Made by a program: the position numbers and the translations under genes. Below the pieces are notes generated by a model. The model made no database searches, had not been told where the DNA came from, and saw nothing but the letters and a program-made list of their open reading frames with translations. Shown piece by piece: positions 4,495 to 11,310 of a stretch of DNA of 11,310 nucleotides (the first letter of the stretch is position 1; each line of letters begins with the position of its first letter). Source of the stretch: an uncultured Oscillospiraceae bacterium (GTDB lineage Bacteria > Bacillota > Clostridia > Oscillospirales > Acutalibacteraceae); assembly GCA_900553525.1 (NCBI GenBank), contig USDZ01000043.1, forward strand, positions 1-11,310. The letters are read 5' to 3'.

Positions 4495-6036
4495 ATGTCC
4501 AACGAGACGGTGATCTGGATCACCATTGCGGTTTACGCCGTTTTTATCCTGGCGGTGGGGTTTTGGAGCGGTCGCAAATCCAAGACGATTACCGACTTCA
4601 CGGTGGGGGGACGGAACGCCGGAGCGTGGGTGTCCGCTTTTTCTTACGGCACGGCGTATTTTTCGGCCGTCATGTTTATCGGCTACGCGGGTAAAACCGG
4701 ATGGGATTACGGCCTTTGGGCTGTGCTGCCCGGCATCGGCAACGCCATCATCGGTTCCCTGTTGGCCTGGCTGGTGTTGGCCAGGCGGACGAGGGAAACC
4801 ACGCGCCGGCTCAAGATCAAATCCATGCCCCAGTTTTTTGAGAAACGTTTCGGAGGCCGCGGAATCAAGCTTTTCTGCGTCGCCGTGATTTTCATTTTTC
4901 TCCTGCCCTATTCCGCTTCGGTTTACAAGGGCCTGACCAGCGTCTGCGCGGTGCTGCTGAAGGTGGACGAACAGGTGTGCATGGCGGTCATTGCCCTGGC
5001 CGCTGCCGCGATCGTGATACTGGGCGGATACGCCGCCACACTGCGGGCCGACTTTGTACAGGGGCTCGTGATGCTGGGGGGCGTCATCCTCCTGATTGCG
5101 GCGATCCTTCGCTGTGATCAAGTGGGGGGGCTCTCCGCCGGGCTCGAAGCCGCCGCTCGCGCAACCGCGGATCTGCACCTGACCGCCGCCCAGCACGCCG
5201 GGCTTTGGGCGACGGTGCTCATGACCTCTCTCGGAACCTGGGGACTGCCGCAAATGATCCATAAATATTACGGTATCCGGGACGACCGAGAGGTACGCCG
5301 GGGCACCGTTATCTCCACCTTGTTCGCCCTGGTGGTGGCCGGCGGGGGGTACTTCATCGGCTCTTTCTCCCATCTGTTTTTCACCGAGCTGCCTTCTCCG
5401 CCCGCCGGCGGCGAAGGCCATCCGGATTACCTGATCCCCAACATGCTGGATCAGGCGGGGATCCCCACCATCCTGGCGGGTGTGGTGCTGGTTCTGCTGA
5501 TCGCGGCGTCGGTGTCTACCCTGTCCTCCATCACCATCACGGCATCCTCCACCTTGACGATGGACCTGATTCAGCCCCATGCACCCCGTCTTGACAAGGT
5601 CAAGGCCGCATGGGTGACGAAAGGAATCTGCCTCGTGTTTGTGGCGTTGTCCTATTTCATCGCCAACAGCAAGACCCCCATTCTAGACATGATGTCCTAT
5701 TCCTGGGGGATCATTTCCGGGTCCTTCCTGGCCCCTTACGCAGTCAGCCTGTACTGGAGAGGGATCAACCGGGCGGGAGCCTGGGCCGGGATGCTCGGCG
5801 GTTTCTTCACCGCCCTGCCGCCTCTGCTCGCCCAGTTATTTTTTCCCTCGGCCAGCCTCCCTTTTTGGGGACCGCTCAAAGGACTCGGCCCTCATTTCGC
5901 CTGCCTGGCCATGCTCGTTTCCCTGCTTCTCTGCTTCTTTGTCAGCGCGATTGCCCGCAAGGCGGGATTCAAATCCGCGGCGCCCAACCCGTCCTTTTAT
6001 GACCAGGAAATCGAAGAATCCGCTGTAGCCTCTTGA
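4495..6036 (+). CDS. Sodium:solute symporter family (SSS) transporter
   Basis: A 513-residue integral membrane protein of the SSS/PutP family, expected to import an organic solute (amino acid, sugar, carboxylate or similar) with sodium across the cytoplasmic membrane. It has many hydrophobic segments, starting at residues 6-24. Family signs include DFTVGGRNAG (34-43), GGYAATLRADFVQ (177-189, the region of the SSS signature), GTWGLPQMIHKYY (247-259) and the serine/threonine-rich IAASVSTLSSITITASS (336-352) in the region that forms the second sodium site in this family. The ATG at 4495 is preferred, with GGGGTGG five to six bases upstream; GTG at 4486 would overlap that site. The gene stands alone with its own promoter and operator-like repeat, so it is probably induced by its substrate. 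The substrate cannot be named from sequence. Confidence 0.9.
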   Translation: MSNETVIWITIAVYAVFILAVGFWSGRKSKTITDFTVGGRNAGAWVSAFSYGTAYFSAVMFIGYAGKTGWDYGLWAVLPGIGNAIIGSLLAWLVLARRTRETTRRLKIKSMPQFFEKRFGGRGIKLFCVAVIFIFLLPYSASVYKGLTSVCAVLLKVDEQVCMAVIALAAAAIVILGGYAATLRADFVQGLVMLGGVILLIAAILRCDQVGGLSAGLEAAARATADLHLTAAQHAGLWATVLMTSLGTWGLPQMIHKYYGIRDDREVRRGTVISTLFALVVAGGGYFIGSFSHLFFTELPSPPAGGEGHPDYLIPNMLDQAGIPTILAGVVLVLLIAASVSTLSSITITASSTLTMDLIQPHAPRLDKVKAAWVTKGICLVFVALSYFIANSKTPILDMMSYSWGIISGSFLAPYAVSLYWRGINRAGAWAGMLGGFFTALPPLLAQLFFPSASLPFWGPLKGLGPHFACLAMLVSLLLCFFVSAIARKAGFKSAAPNPSFYDQEIEESAVAS

Positions 6037-6090
6037 CAGACGGCTTTTGGCTCTGGCTTTCGACAGAACCCCCCAGCCGGGGAAACATTG

Positions 6091-6900
6091 TCAATCAGCG
6101 GCTATTCCGAACAAGCGGCGGGCGTTCTCTTCTGTTCGGGCGAGAAGGTCGGCGGCGGACATCCCCCGGATCTCCGCGACCCGGGCGGCGGTAGCGGCGA
6201 TCATGCCCGAATCACACCGTTTTCCCCGGTAGGGCACCGGCGCCATATAGGGCGCATCGGTTTCGAGCAGCAGCGCATCCAAGGGAACGGCGGCGGCCAC
6301 TTCCACCGCTTTCCGGGCATTCTTAAAGGTGACGACGCCTCCCAGGCCGATATAAAATCCCCGCCGGATCACCTCTTGGGCCATCTCCACACTCCCCGAG
6401 AAGCAGTGAAGCACCCCGGCCCGCTCCATTTTGCCGGGGCCGGCGGGATAGAAGGCGGACAGGGTCTCCAGCATATCCTGGTGGGCCTCCCGGTCATGGA
6501 GGATCACGGGCAGAGACAGCGCCTGCGCGAGTTCAAGCTGACGGCGAAACCAGGCCATCTGCACCTCTCGGGGACAAGCGTCCTCAAAATGATAATCCAG
6601 GCCGATTTCTCCGATGGCCACCGCTTTGGGATGGGTGGCTATCGCCCGGATTTCATCCAGAGCCCTTCCGGTCATGGAGGCTGCCTCTTCCGGATGCACT
6701 CCGACGGCGGCAAACAGATGGGGATAGGCTTCCGCCAGACGCAGGCTCATCCGGGAGGAATCCACCGTGCTGCCGGCATTCACGATCCCTGTCACCGGAT
6801 AGTCCTGGCTTTGGTCAAACAGGCGGGTGAGTAGAACATCCCGATCCGGGTCAAATGCGGAATCGTCATAATGCGCGTGAGAATCGAATATCGCGGGCAC
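6091..6900 (-). CDS. tatD: TatD family metal-dependent hydrolase (DNase)
   Basis: A 269-residue cytoplasmic TIM-barrel hydrolase of the TatD family, known as a 3'-5' exonuclease/DNase linked to repair. Metal-ligand motifs are all present: FDSHAH (H8, H10), GEIGLDY (E98), ILHDRE (H135), LHCFSG (H165) and ETDAPYMAP (D215). The usual family length is about 255-270 residues. The GTG start at 6900-6898 follows AAGGAGGGG at good spacing. It lies 78 bases downstream of metG on the same strand, an arrangement also seen in other Firmicutes, and is probably partly co-transcribed with metG through the hairpin at 6936-6966. It converges with the symporter gene, leaving only 54 bases between their stop codons. 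Confidence 0.95.
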   Translation of the reverse strand: MPAIFDSHAHYDDSAFDPDRDVLLTRLFDQSQDYPVTGIVNAGSTVDSSRMSLRLAEAYPHLFAAVGVHPEEAASMTGRALDEIRAIATHPKAVAIGEIGLDYHFEDACPREVQMAWFRRQLELAQALSLPVILHDREAHQDMLETLSAFYPAGPGKMERAGVLHCFSGSVEMAQEVIRRGFYIGLGGVVTFKNARKAVEVAAAVPLDALLLETDAPYMAPVPYRGKRCDSGMIAATAARVAEIRGMSAADLLARTEENARRLFGIAAD

Positions 6901-6930
6901 GCAGCACCCCTCCTTGTAAAAATACGGCTG

Positions 6931-6966
6931 AAAAGCACCCTGCCGGGCTACAAACCCGGCAGGGTG
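6931..6966 (-). terminator. Strong hairpin between metG and tatD (partial terminator)
   Basis: A 12-base perfect GC-rich stem (6936-6947 with 6955-6966, loop of 7) is followed on the minus strand by GCTTTTCAG. The T run is short, so it may reduce rather than stop read-through from metG into tatD. It could also protect the metG mRNA 3' end. Confidence 0.6.
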
Positions 6967-6978
6967 TCTGTTTTTCTC

Positions 6979-8952
6979 TTATCGCACCTGGTCGCCGGGA
7001 GCCGCGCCGGGCACAAACAAAACCCGGACCGTCTCGTTTCCCTCGGCGTCGGTGCCGGAGGAAGCAAGGATCATTCCCTGGCTCTCTACTCCGCAGAGTA
7101 CCGCGGGCTTGAGATTGGCCACCAGCACCACCTGCTGTCCGACGAGTTCCTCCGGCTTATACCATTTGGCGATTCCGGAACAAACCGTGCGGGGGACACG
7201 GCTGCCGTCGTCCAGGGTCAGCTTGAGCAGCTTTTTGGCTTTTTTCACCGGCTCGCAGGCGGTGATGCGGGCCACCCGCAGTTCCACCTTGGCGAAGTCG
7301 TCAATCCCAATCTGCGGCAGAGAGACGACCCCCTCCGGCTGTGCGGCATCCAAATCCGTGGGCGTGGGCTCGGACCCCTTCTCCGCCGCCATTTCCGCGA
7401 GCACCTTATCCGCATCAATGCGGGCGAATATCGGCTCGGGAGCCCCCACGCTGAAATCTTTGGCCTCTCCGAACACCAGAGAATCGTAAGCGGCAAGATC
7501 CCCGGACACACCCAACTGGGCGAGGATTTTCTCGGCGGAACGGGGGATAAACGGCAGAAGCAGCACCCCCAGCATCCGGATGGATTCCAGCAGATTGTAC
7601 AGGACCGCTTCCAGCCGGGGCCGGTCTTCTTCCGACTTGGCCAACACCCAGGGGGTGGTTTCATCGATGTACTTGTTGCACCTCTTGGCCAGTTCCATCA
7701 CAGCAGCCAGGGCATCGGCGTTGTGCCAGGTGTCCATGGCGGCGGCGGTCTTTTCCACCGTGGCGGCCGCGGCGGCGCAGAGCGCGGCGTCGGGACCTGT
7801 ACCGGTTTCGGCAGGGCGGCGGACCGTTCCGCCGAAATACTTGCCCGCCATAGCGACGCTGCGGTTGACCAGGTTTCCCAAAGTGTTGGCCAGGTCTGCG
7901 TTGTACACCGCGATAAAGCTCTCGTGCGTGATATTGCCGTCCTGGGCAAAGGGGATCTGAGACAGGAGATAATACCGCACCGCGTCGGTCCCGAACCGGG
8001 CGACCAGATCGTCGGCATACAGCACATTGCCCTTGGATTTGCTCATCTTGTCCTCGCCAAAAAGGAGCCACGGATGCCCCAGCACCTGTTCTGGCAACGG
8101 CTCGCCCAAGGCCATGAGGATAATAGGCCAATAGATCGTGTGGAAACGCACGATATCCTTGCCGATCACGTGCAAGGCGGCAGGCCAATACCGGGTGTAT
8201 AGGGGCCCGCTGCCGTCCGGATGATACCCCAGCCCCGTGATATAGTTGCTCAGAGCGTCCAGCCACACATAGATGACGTGACCGGGATCGAATTCCACCG
8301 GCACACCCCAGGTGAAGGAGGTGCGGGATACGCACAGATCGGCAAGGCCGGGCTTCAGAAAATTGTTGATCATTTCGTTGCGGCGGGAATCCGGCTTGAT
8401 GAAATCCGGATGCTGTTCATAATACTGAAGCAAGCGGTCCTGGTATTTGGTCAGCCGGAGAAAATAGGCTTCCTCGCTCGCGTCGGTGACCTCCCGGCCG
8501 CAGTCGGGGCACTTGCCGTCCACGAGCTGGGACGGGGTGAAAAAAGACTCACAGGGGACACAGTATTTGCCCTCGTATTTCCCTTTATAAATGTCCCCCT
8601 GCTCATAGAGCTTGCGAAAGATCGCCTGCACCGCCTTTTCATGGTCGGCGTCGGTGGTCCGGATGAACCGGTCGTATCCGATATCCAGGCAATCCCAAAC
8701 CGCTTGAATCTGACCGGAAACCCGATCGACGTATTCTTTCGGATCAATCCCTTCTTTTTCAGCCGCGAGTTGGATTTTCTGGCCGTGTTCGTCCGAACCG
8801 GTCTGAAAATAAACATCGAAGCCCCTCTGCTTCTTATACCGGGCAATGGCGTCAGCCAGCACGGGATCATAGGTGTTGCCGATATGGGGCTTGCTCGAAG
8901 TATAGGCGATGGCGGTGGTGATATAAAAAGGTTTGCGGACCGGATCGCTCAT
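6979..8952 (-). CDS. metG: Methionyl-tRNA synthetase
   Basis: Charges tRNA-Met with methionine using ATP; cytoplasmic and essential. The protein is 657 residues. Class I signatures are present: PHIGN (22-26, the HIGH motif) and DKMSKSKGN (301-309). The zinc knuckle has four cysteines, at 131, 134, 148 and 151 (CVPC and CPDC). The anticodon-binding helical domain follows (about 345-510), and after a linker a C-terminal Trbp111/EMAP-like tRNA-binding domain (about 550-657) that also serves dimerisation. The ATG at 8952-8950 is chosen because family homology begins at KPFYITTAIAY just after it and AAGGAGG lies 8 bases upstream; the frame stays open to 9039, but those extra codons contain the promoter. 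The gene is followed by tatD. The ribosome binding site is part of a perfect palindrome (8953-8966). Confidence 0.97.
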   Translation of the reverse strand: MSDPVRKPFYITTAIAYTSSKPHIGNTYDPVLADAIARYKKQRGFDVYFQTGSDEHGQKIQLAAEKEGIDPKEYVDRVSGQIQAVWDCLDIGYDRFIRTTDADHEKAVQAIFRKLYEQGDIYKGKYEGKYCVPCESFFTPSQLVDGKCPDCGREVTDASEEAYFLRLTKYQDRLLQYYEQHPDFIKPDSRRNEMINNFLKPGLADLCVSRTSFTWGVPVEFDPGHVIYVWLDALSNYITGLGYHPDGSGPLYTRYWPAALHVIGKDIVRFHTIYWPIILMALGEPLPEQVLGHPWLLFGEDKMSKSKGNVLYADDLVARFGTDAVRYYLLSQIPFAQDGNITHESFIAVYNADLANTLGNLVNRSVAMAGKYFGGTVRRPAETGTGPDAALCAAAAATVEKTAAAMDTWHNADALAAVMELAKRCNKYIDETTPWVLAKSEEDRPRLEAVLYNLLESIRMLGVLLLPFIPRSAEKILAQLGVSGDLAAYDSLVFGEAKDFSVGAPEPIFARIDADKVLAEMAAEKGSEPTPTDLDAAQPEGVVSLPQIGIDDFAKVELRVARITACEPVKKAKKLLKLTLDDGSRVPRTVCSGIAKWYKPEELVGQQVVLVANLKPAVLCGVESQGMILASSGTDAEGNETVRVLFVPGAAPGDQVR

Positions 8953-8967
8953 AGGAGGCGCCTCCTT
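8953..8967 (-). promoter_or_regulatory. Ribosome binding site of metG inside a perfect palindrome
   Basis: On the minus strand AAGGAGG (8967-8961) is followed at once by its complement CCTCCT (8958-8953) and then the ATG. The 14 bases 8953-8966 read the same on both strands. The site could fold as a short hairpin (stem AGGAG/CTCCT, loop GCGC) that hides the ribosome binding site. Confidence 0.6.
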
Positions 8968-8984
8968 CATTTCATTACCTGTAT

Positions 8985-9012
8985 ATTTTACCAGATCACG
9001 GCAAAAATACAA
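8985..9012 (-). promoter_or_regulatory. Probable metG promoter
   Basis: On the minus strand TTGTAT (9012-9007) and TAAAAT (8990-8985) are separated by 16 bases. The start would be near 8978, giving a leader of about 26 bases. No T-box leader fits in this space. The -35 box abuts the remnant gene that begins at about 9013. Confidence 0.55.
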
Positions 9013-9657
9013 GCCTTTTCCCCGCGGGAGCTTGTCCACGCTGCAAACGTTGTTTTTACCGGCAAAATTACCGATATTTCTTTTGAGGTGCTGGATCTAG
9101 ACGCGTTGCCTGCCACCGAAGAAACCGAAAAGAGACATCGTCACCTGCACACGGTGTATACGGTTGAAACGATCGATCAATATAAAGGAAACGTAGAAGA
9201 AACTGTCCAGGTTCGGATCATAGGAGGAATAAAAGATTATAAAACGGATGAACAGATGAGCGTATTGAACGAGACGGAACGGGAAATGGGTATTCCAATT
9301 GTGACAGGGAGCGTTCCATATACGATAGGGGACACGTATTTATTTGTATTATATCAATTTGAAACCGGTGCGCCCACCGTTCTAAATTTGGATCAGTCTG
9401 TTTACTCGCTTAACGACCCATTCAATAAACAAAAATCCGGTGTAAAAGCCTTCAGAGAACCAGCCAAATATTATGCTGAGAGCGTGGATGAATCCGGAAG
9501 CGGCATCATCTCCGCCATGGATATCATTCGAACCTTTGGCGAGGACAAGTGGGACAGCTTTTGGACCAAGTGGCAGGCAGAGAATCCCGATTGGAAGACC
9601 CGAATCGATCCAAAGGCCGTCGAGAAGGCATTGGCTGTGAATCAGACGGAGTCCTAG
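9013..9657 (+). pseudogene. 5'-truncated gene remnant, probably of an exported or lipoprotein-like hypothetical protein
   Basis: About 215 codons remain, from FSPRELVHAANVVFTGKITD to the stop TAG at 9655-9657. The frame is also open leftwards through the metG antisense strand, but that part is a shadow. There is no in-frame start codon with a ribosome binding site at the left end, and the homologous-looking sequence begins abruptly at the metG promoter, so the 5' end including any signal peptide is lost. The visible pattern (VVFTGKITDISF ... HTVYTVETIDQYKGN ... VQVRIIGG ... IGDTYLFVLYQF ... LNLDQSVYSL) resembles beta-rich hypothetical proteins of clostridia in which such a domain follows a signal peptide; this is recalled, not searched. 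The coding strand is more AT-rich than neighbouring genes, which suggests a foreign origin. Confidence 0.6.
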
Positions 9658-10012
9658 GAAACCAGAAGATCCTGCGGGCGATCCTTCAAACCAGCGACGA
9701 TGAAGACGATGTGGCCCTCGGCGTAGCCGGGTCGGGGATCCCGATTGATGTGAACTGGGGACGTATCGCCTGAGCATCGCCGCCAACAATGCCCTGCGGA
9801 ATCTTTCGCTGAATCAGCGGGAGGCGGATGTGTTTATCGGCAGCGGGCTGTTTGGGGAGATCGAAGTGGATTTCAGCCAGCGGCTGGAGTATTTGGAATC
9901 CAATGGCGTGCGGCCGATCGGCATGTCGGTGTTCGCGAAAGATTCGGATTTATCCGCATGGCTGGAGAAGTACGATATGAAGCTGGTAGACGCCCAAGCC
10001 GACGGGGAATAA
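9658..10012 (+). pseudogene. Frameshifted gene remnant of unrecognised family
   Basis: Two frames join into one protein-like stretch. The first reads KILRAILQTSDDEDDVALG through VAGSGIPIDVNWGRIA and stops at 9771-9773. The second, two bases out of phase, has a stop at 9746-9748 and then reads YRLSIAANNALRNLSLNQRE onwards to KLVDAQADGE and stops at 10010-10012. A one-base loss near 9752 would explain the break. No start codon with a ribosome binding site precedes the first part. An ATG at 9830 begins an open frame of 60 codons but has no good ribosome binding site. The family was not recognised. The stretch ends just before the hairpin at 10043-10073, which would have been its terminator. Confidence 0.5.
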
Positions 10013-10042
10013 ACGCCGCAAACATGGATAAAACATCTGAAA

Positions 10043-10073
10043 GGCCGGGCCAACCATTTTGGTTGACCCGGCC
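10043..10073. terminator. Hairpin terminator between the remnant gene and prfB
   Basis: A stem of 7 plus 5 pairs with one C/A mismatch (10043-10055 with 10061-10073) has loop ATTTT. It is followed by GGTTTGT on the plus strand and by TTTC on the minus strand, so the U runs are weak on both sides. It lies 31 bases after the stop of the plus-strand remnant and about 140 bases after that of prfB, and could serve both. Confidence 0.6.
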
Positions 10074-10104
10074 GGTTTGTCGATTATTGTGAAGCCTCCA
10101 CGAG

Positions 10105-10134
10105 CGTTATGGAAAATATCACTCTTCAGGGGCC
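10105..10134. repeat. 30-base direct repeat, copy A (copy of the prfB 3' end)
   Basis: Identical over 30 bases to 10196-10225, with a period of 91 bases. This copy lies outside any gene. On the minus strand it carries the last codons of prfB and its stop, out of context. Confidence 0.9.
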
Positions 10135-10157
10135 GTCCAGACTACCCAAACGGAGGG

Positions 10158-10177
10158 AAAATGCCGGAGGGCATTTT
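10158..10177. other. Small perfect hairpin between the two direct repeats
   Basis: AAAATGCC (10158-10165) and GGCATTTT (10170-10177) pair perfectly around a GGAG loop. It lies about 33 bases downstream of the prfB stop on the minus strand. The T run is part of the stem, so it is a weak terminator candidate on either strand. Confidence 0.5.
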
Positions 10178-10195
10178 CGAGGGGGGCCCAGGAAA

Positions 10196-10225
10196 CGTTA
10201 TGGAAAATATCACTCTTCAGGGGCC
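10196..10225. repeat. 30-base direct repeat, copy B (overlaps the prfB stop codon)
   Basis: Second copy of the repeat at 10105-10134. It covers the last five codons of prfB including the stop (in part), plus 14 bases downstream. Confidence 0.9.
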
Positions 10226-11310
10226 CCCAGTGTCCCATTCGCCGCGGCCTTGAGATAGGCGTTGATAAACCCGTCGATATCCCCATCCATCACGGCGCCG
10301 ATATTTCCCATTTCATACCCAGTCCGGTGATCCTTCGCCAGGGTATAGGGCATGAACACATACGAGCGGATTTGACTGCCCCAAGCGATCTGTGCTTGGC
10401 TGCCCTTGATATCCTCGATCCGCTCGAGATGTTCCCGCTCCTTGATTTCAAGCAGCTTGGCCTTGAGCATGTTCATCGCCGTGTCCCGGTTCTGGAACTG
10501 GCTGCGCTCGGTCTGACAGGAGACCACAATCCCCGTGGGGATATGGGTCAGGCGGACGGCGGAGGAAGTTTTATTGATATGCTGGCCGCCCGCGCCGCTG
10601 GACCGAAAGACATCCATTTTGATATCTTCCGGCCGGATCTCCACTTGAATGCTGTCGTCCAGTTCGGGCAGGACCTCCACCGCCGCGAAAGAGGTGTGCC
10701 GCCGTCCGGAGGCGTCGAAGGGCGAGATCCGGACCAGCCGGTGAACCCCGGCCTCCCCCTTGAGAAATCCATAGGCGTTCTGTCCGTTGATCTGGATGCT
10801 GGCGCTCTTGAGTCCGGCCTCGTCTCCATCGAGATAATCCAGAATCTTGTAACTGAAACCGTGCCGTTCGGTCCAATGGGTGTACATCCGGTAAAGCATC
10901 TCGGCCCAGTCCTGGGCTTCGGTGCCGCCCGCCCCGGCGTGGAAGGTAAGGATCGCGTTGCGGGAATCGTATTCCCCGGTCAGCAGGGTGGCAAGCCGCT
11001 GCTCGTCCAGGCTGGCCTCTACATGGTTCACCCCGGCGGTGCATTCCTCGAGCAAGGAGAGATCCCCCTCCTCGTCAGCCAACCCGATCAGGGTCAGGGT
11101 GTCGTGGTAATCCTGCACCAGCTTTTCATACCGTTCGATCCCGTCCTTGAGCTGGGCGGCGCGCTGGGTAACTTTCTGCGCGGCTTCCATGTCATCCCAG
11201 AACCCGTCGGCAGAGGCCTTCATGTCCAGTTCCTCCGCCTCCCGCTTCATCTGGGGCAGGCCGATGGCGCCCGCTAAATCCTCAATCTGGGGATACAGGC
11301 CCTCCAGCCG
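10210..11310 (-). CDS. prfB: Peptide chain release factor 2 (5' end outside the window)
   Basis: Recognises UAA and UGA in the ribosomal A site and triggers release of the finished protein. 366 codons are visible, open to the right edge. The stop-codon recognition tripeptide SPF (in VRISPFDASG, bases 10725-10717) identifies RF2 rather than RF1. The catalytic GGQ loop (SSGAGGQHINK, GGQ at 10590-10582) is intact, and the downstream helices and the C-terminus AAANGTLGAPEE are complete. The usual length is about 365-375 residues, so few codons are missing. The N-terminal part is continuous in one frame through LAGAIGLPQMKREAEELD, the region where many bacteria have an in-frame TGA and a +1 frameshift; no CTTTGAC-type site is seen. 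The 3' end is copied in a nearby direct repeat. Confidence 0.96.
   Translation of the reverse strand, partial: RLEGLYPQIEDLAGAIGLPQMKREAEELDMKASADGFWDDMEAAQKVTQRAAQLKDGIERYEKLVQDYHDTLTLIGLADEEGDLSLLEECTAGVNHVEASLDEQRLATLLTGEYDSRNAILTFHAGAGGTEAQDWAEMLYRMYTHWTERHGFSYKILDYLDGDEAGLKSASIQINGQNAYGFLKGEAGVHRLVRISPFDASGRRHTSFAAVEVLPELDDSIQVEIRPEDIKMDVFRSSGAGGQHINKTSSAVRLTHIPTGIVVSCQTERSQFQNRDTAMNMLKAKLLEIKEREHLERIEDIKGSQAQIAWGSQIRSYVFMPYTLAKDHRTGYEMGNIGAVMDGDIDGFINAYLKAAANGTLGAPEE

Noticed and set aside
4465..5580. Minus-strand open frame of 371 codons opposite the symporter
   Set aside because: It is rich in G, Q, H and R with no hydrophobic core; a shadow of the membrane protein gene.
6037..6090. 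Terminator between the convergent symporter and tatD genes
   Set aside because: Only short imperfect stems without a T run were found, so no feature was called.
6871..8202. Plus-strand open frame of 443 codons across the starts and ends of tatD and metG
   Set aside because: It is antisense to two well-identified genes, and its composition is that of a shadow frame.
8221..9012. Left part of a long plus-strand open frame that joins the truncated remnant
   Set aside because: It is antisense to metG, which is certain from its motifs. Only the part to the right of about 9013 has protein-like character of its own.
8953..9040. T-box leader for metG
   Set aside because: The predicted leader is about 26 bases, and no T-box core sequence or specifier stem was seen upstream.

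Overview
The window looks like a chromosomal segment of a GC-rich Gram-positive Firmicute (Bacillota), most likely a member of the Clostridia. This is inference from several signs: strong AGGAGG-type ribosome binding sites, sigma-A type promoters with 17-base spacers, tRNA genes that encode their own CCA ends, a metG-tatD gene pair, a MetG with a four-cysteine zinc knuckle and a fused C-terminal tRNA-binding domain, and a CxxCxxC flavodoxin-family protein of clostridial type. No taxonomic marker such as rRNA is present.

Left part (1-2390). The 5' third of a phenylacetate-CoA ligase family gene runs leftwards off the edge. It shares a divergent promoter region (313-629) with a solitary beta-class DNA methyltransferase that seems to carry an XRE-like helix-turn-helix in its middle. 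Two very small ribbon-helix-helix regulators follow on the minus strand. They are tandem duplicates (35 of 52 residues identical), and each copy brings its own terminator, a palindrome at the promoter position and a pair of upstream direct repeats with a 10-base period. This regulator pair is the least ordinary item in the window.

Middle part (2390-6040). A translationally coupled pair of flavodoxin-fold proteins (minus) is followed by a four-gene tRNA operon (minus; order Gly-Arg-His-Gln) with a clear promoter, a perfect 25-base tandem repeat just upstream of its -35 box, and an intrinsic terminator. A sodium:solute symporter gene (plus) has a near-ideal promoter, and directly after the expected transcription start lies a perfect 23-base inverted repeat that looks like an operator.

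Right part (6040-11310). metG and tatD form a minus-strand operon. prfB (release factor 2), also on the minus strand, enters from the right edge and reads in one open frame through the region where many bacteria carry the programmed +1 frameshift. Between metG and prfB lie two decayed plus-strand gene remnants (about 9013-9657 and 9658-10012), a bidirectional hairpin, and a 30-base direct repeat that copies the 3' end of prfB.

Most of the window is housekeeping or transport. The accessory parts are the methyltransferase with the duplicated regulators, and the remnant zone between metG and prfB. No CRISPR array, transposase, integrase or recognisable defence cluster was seen.
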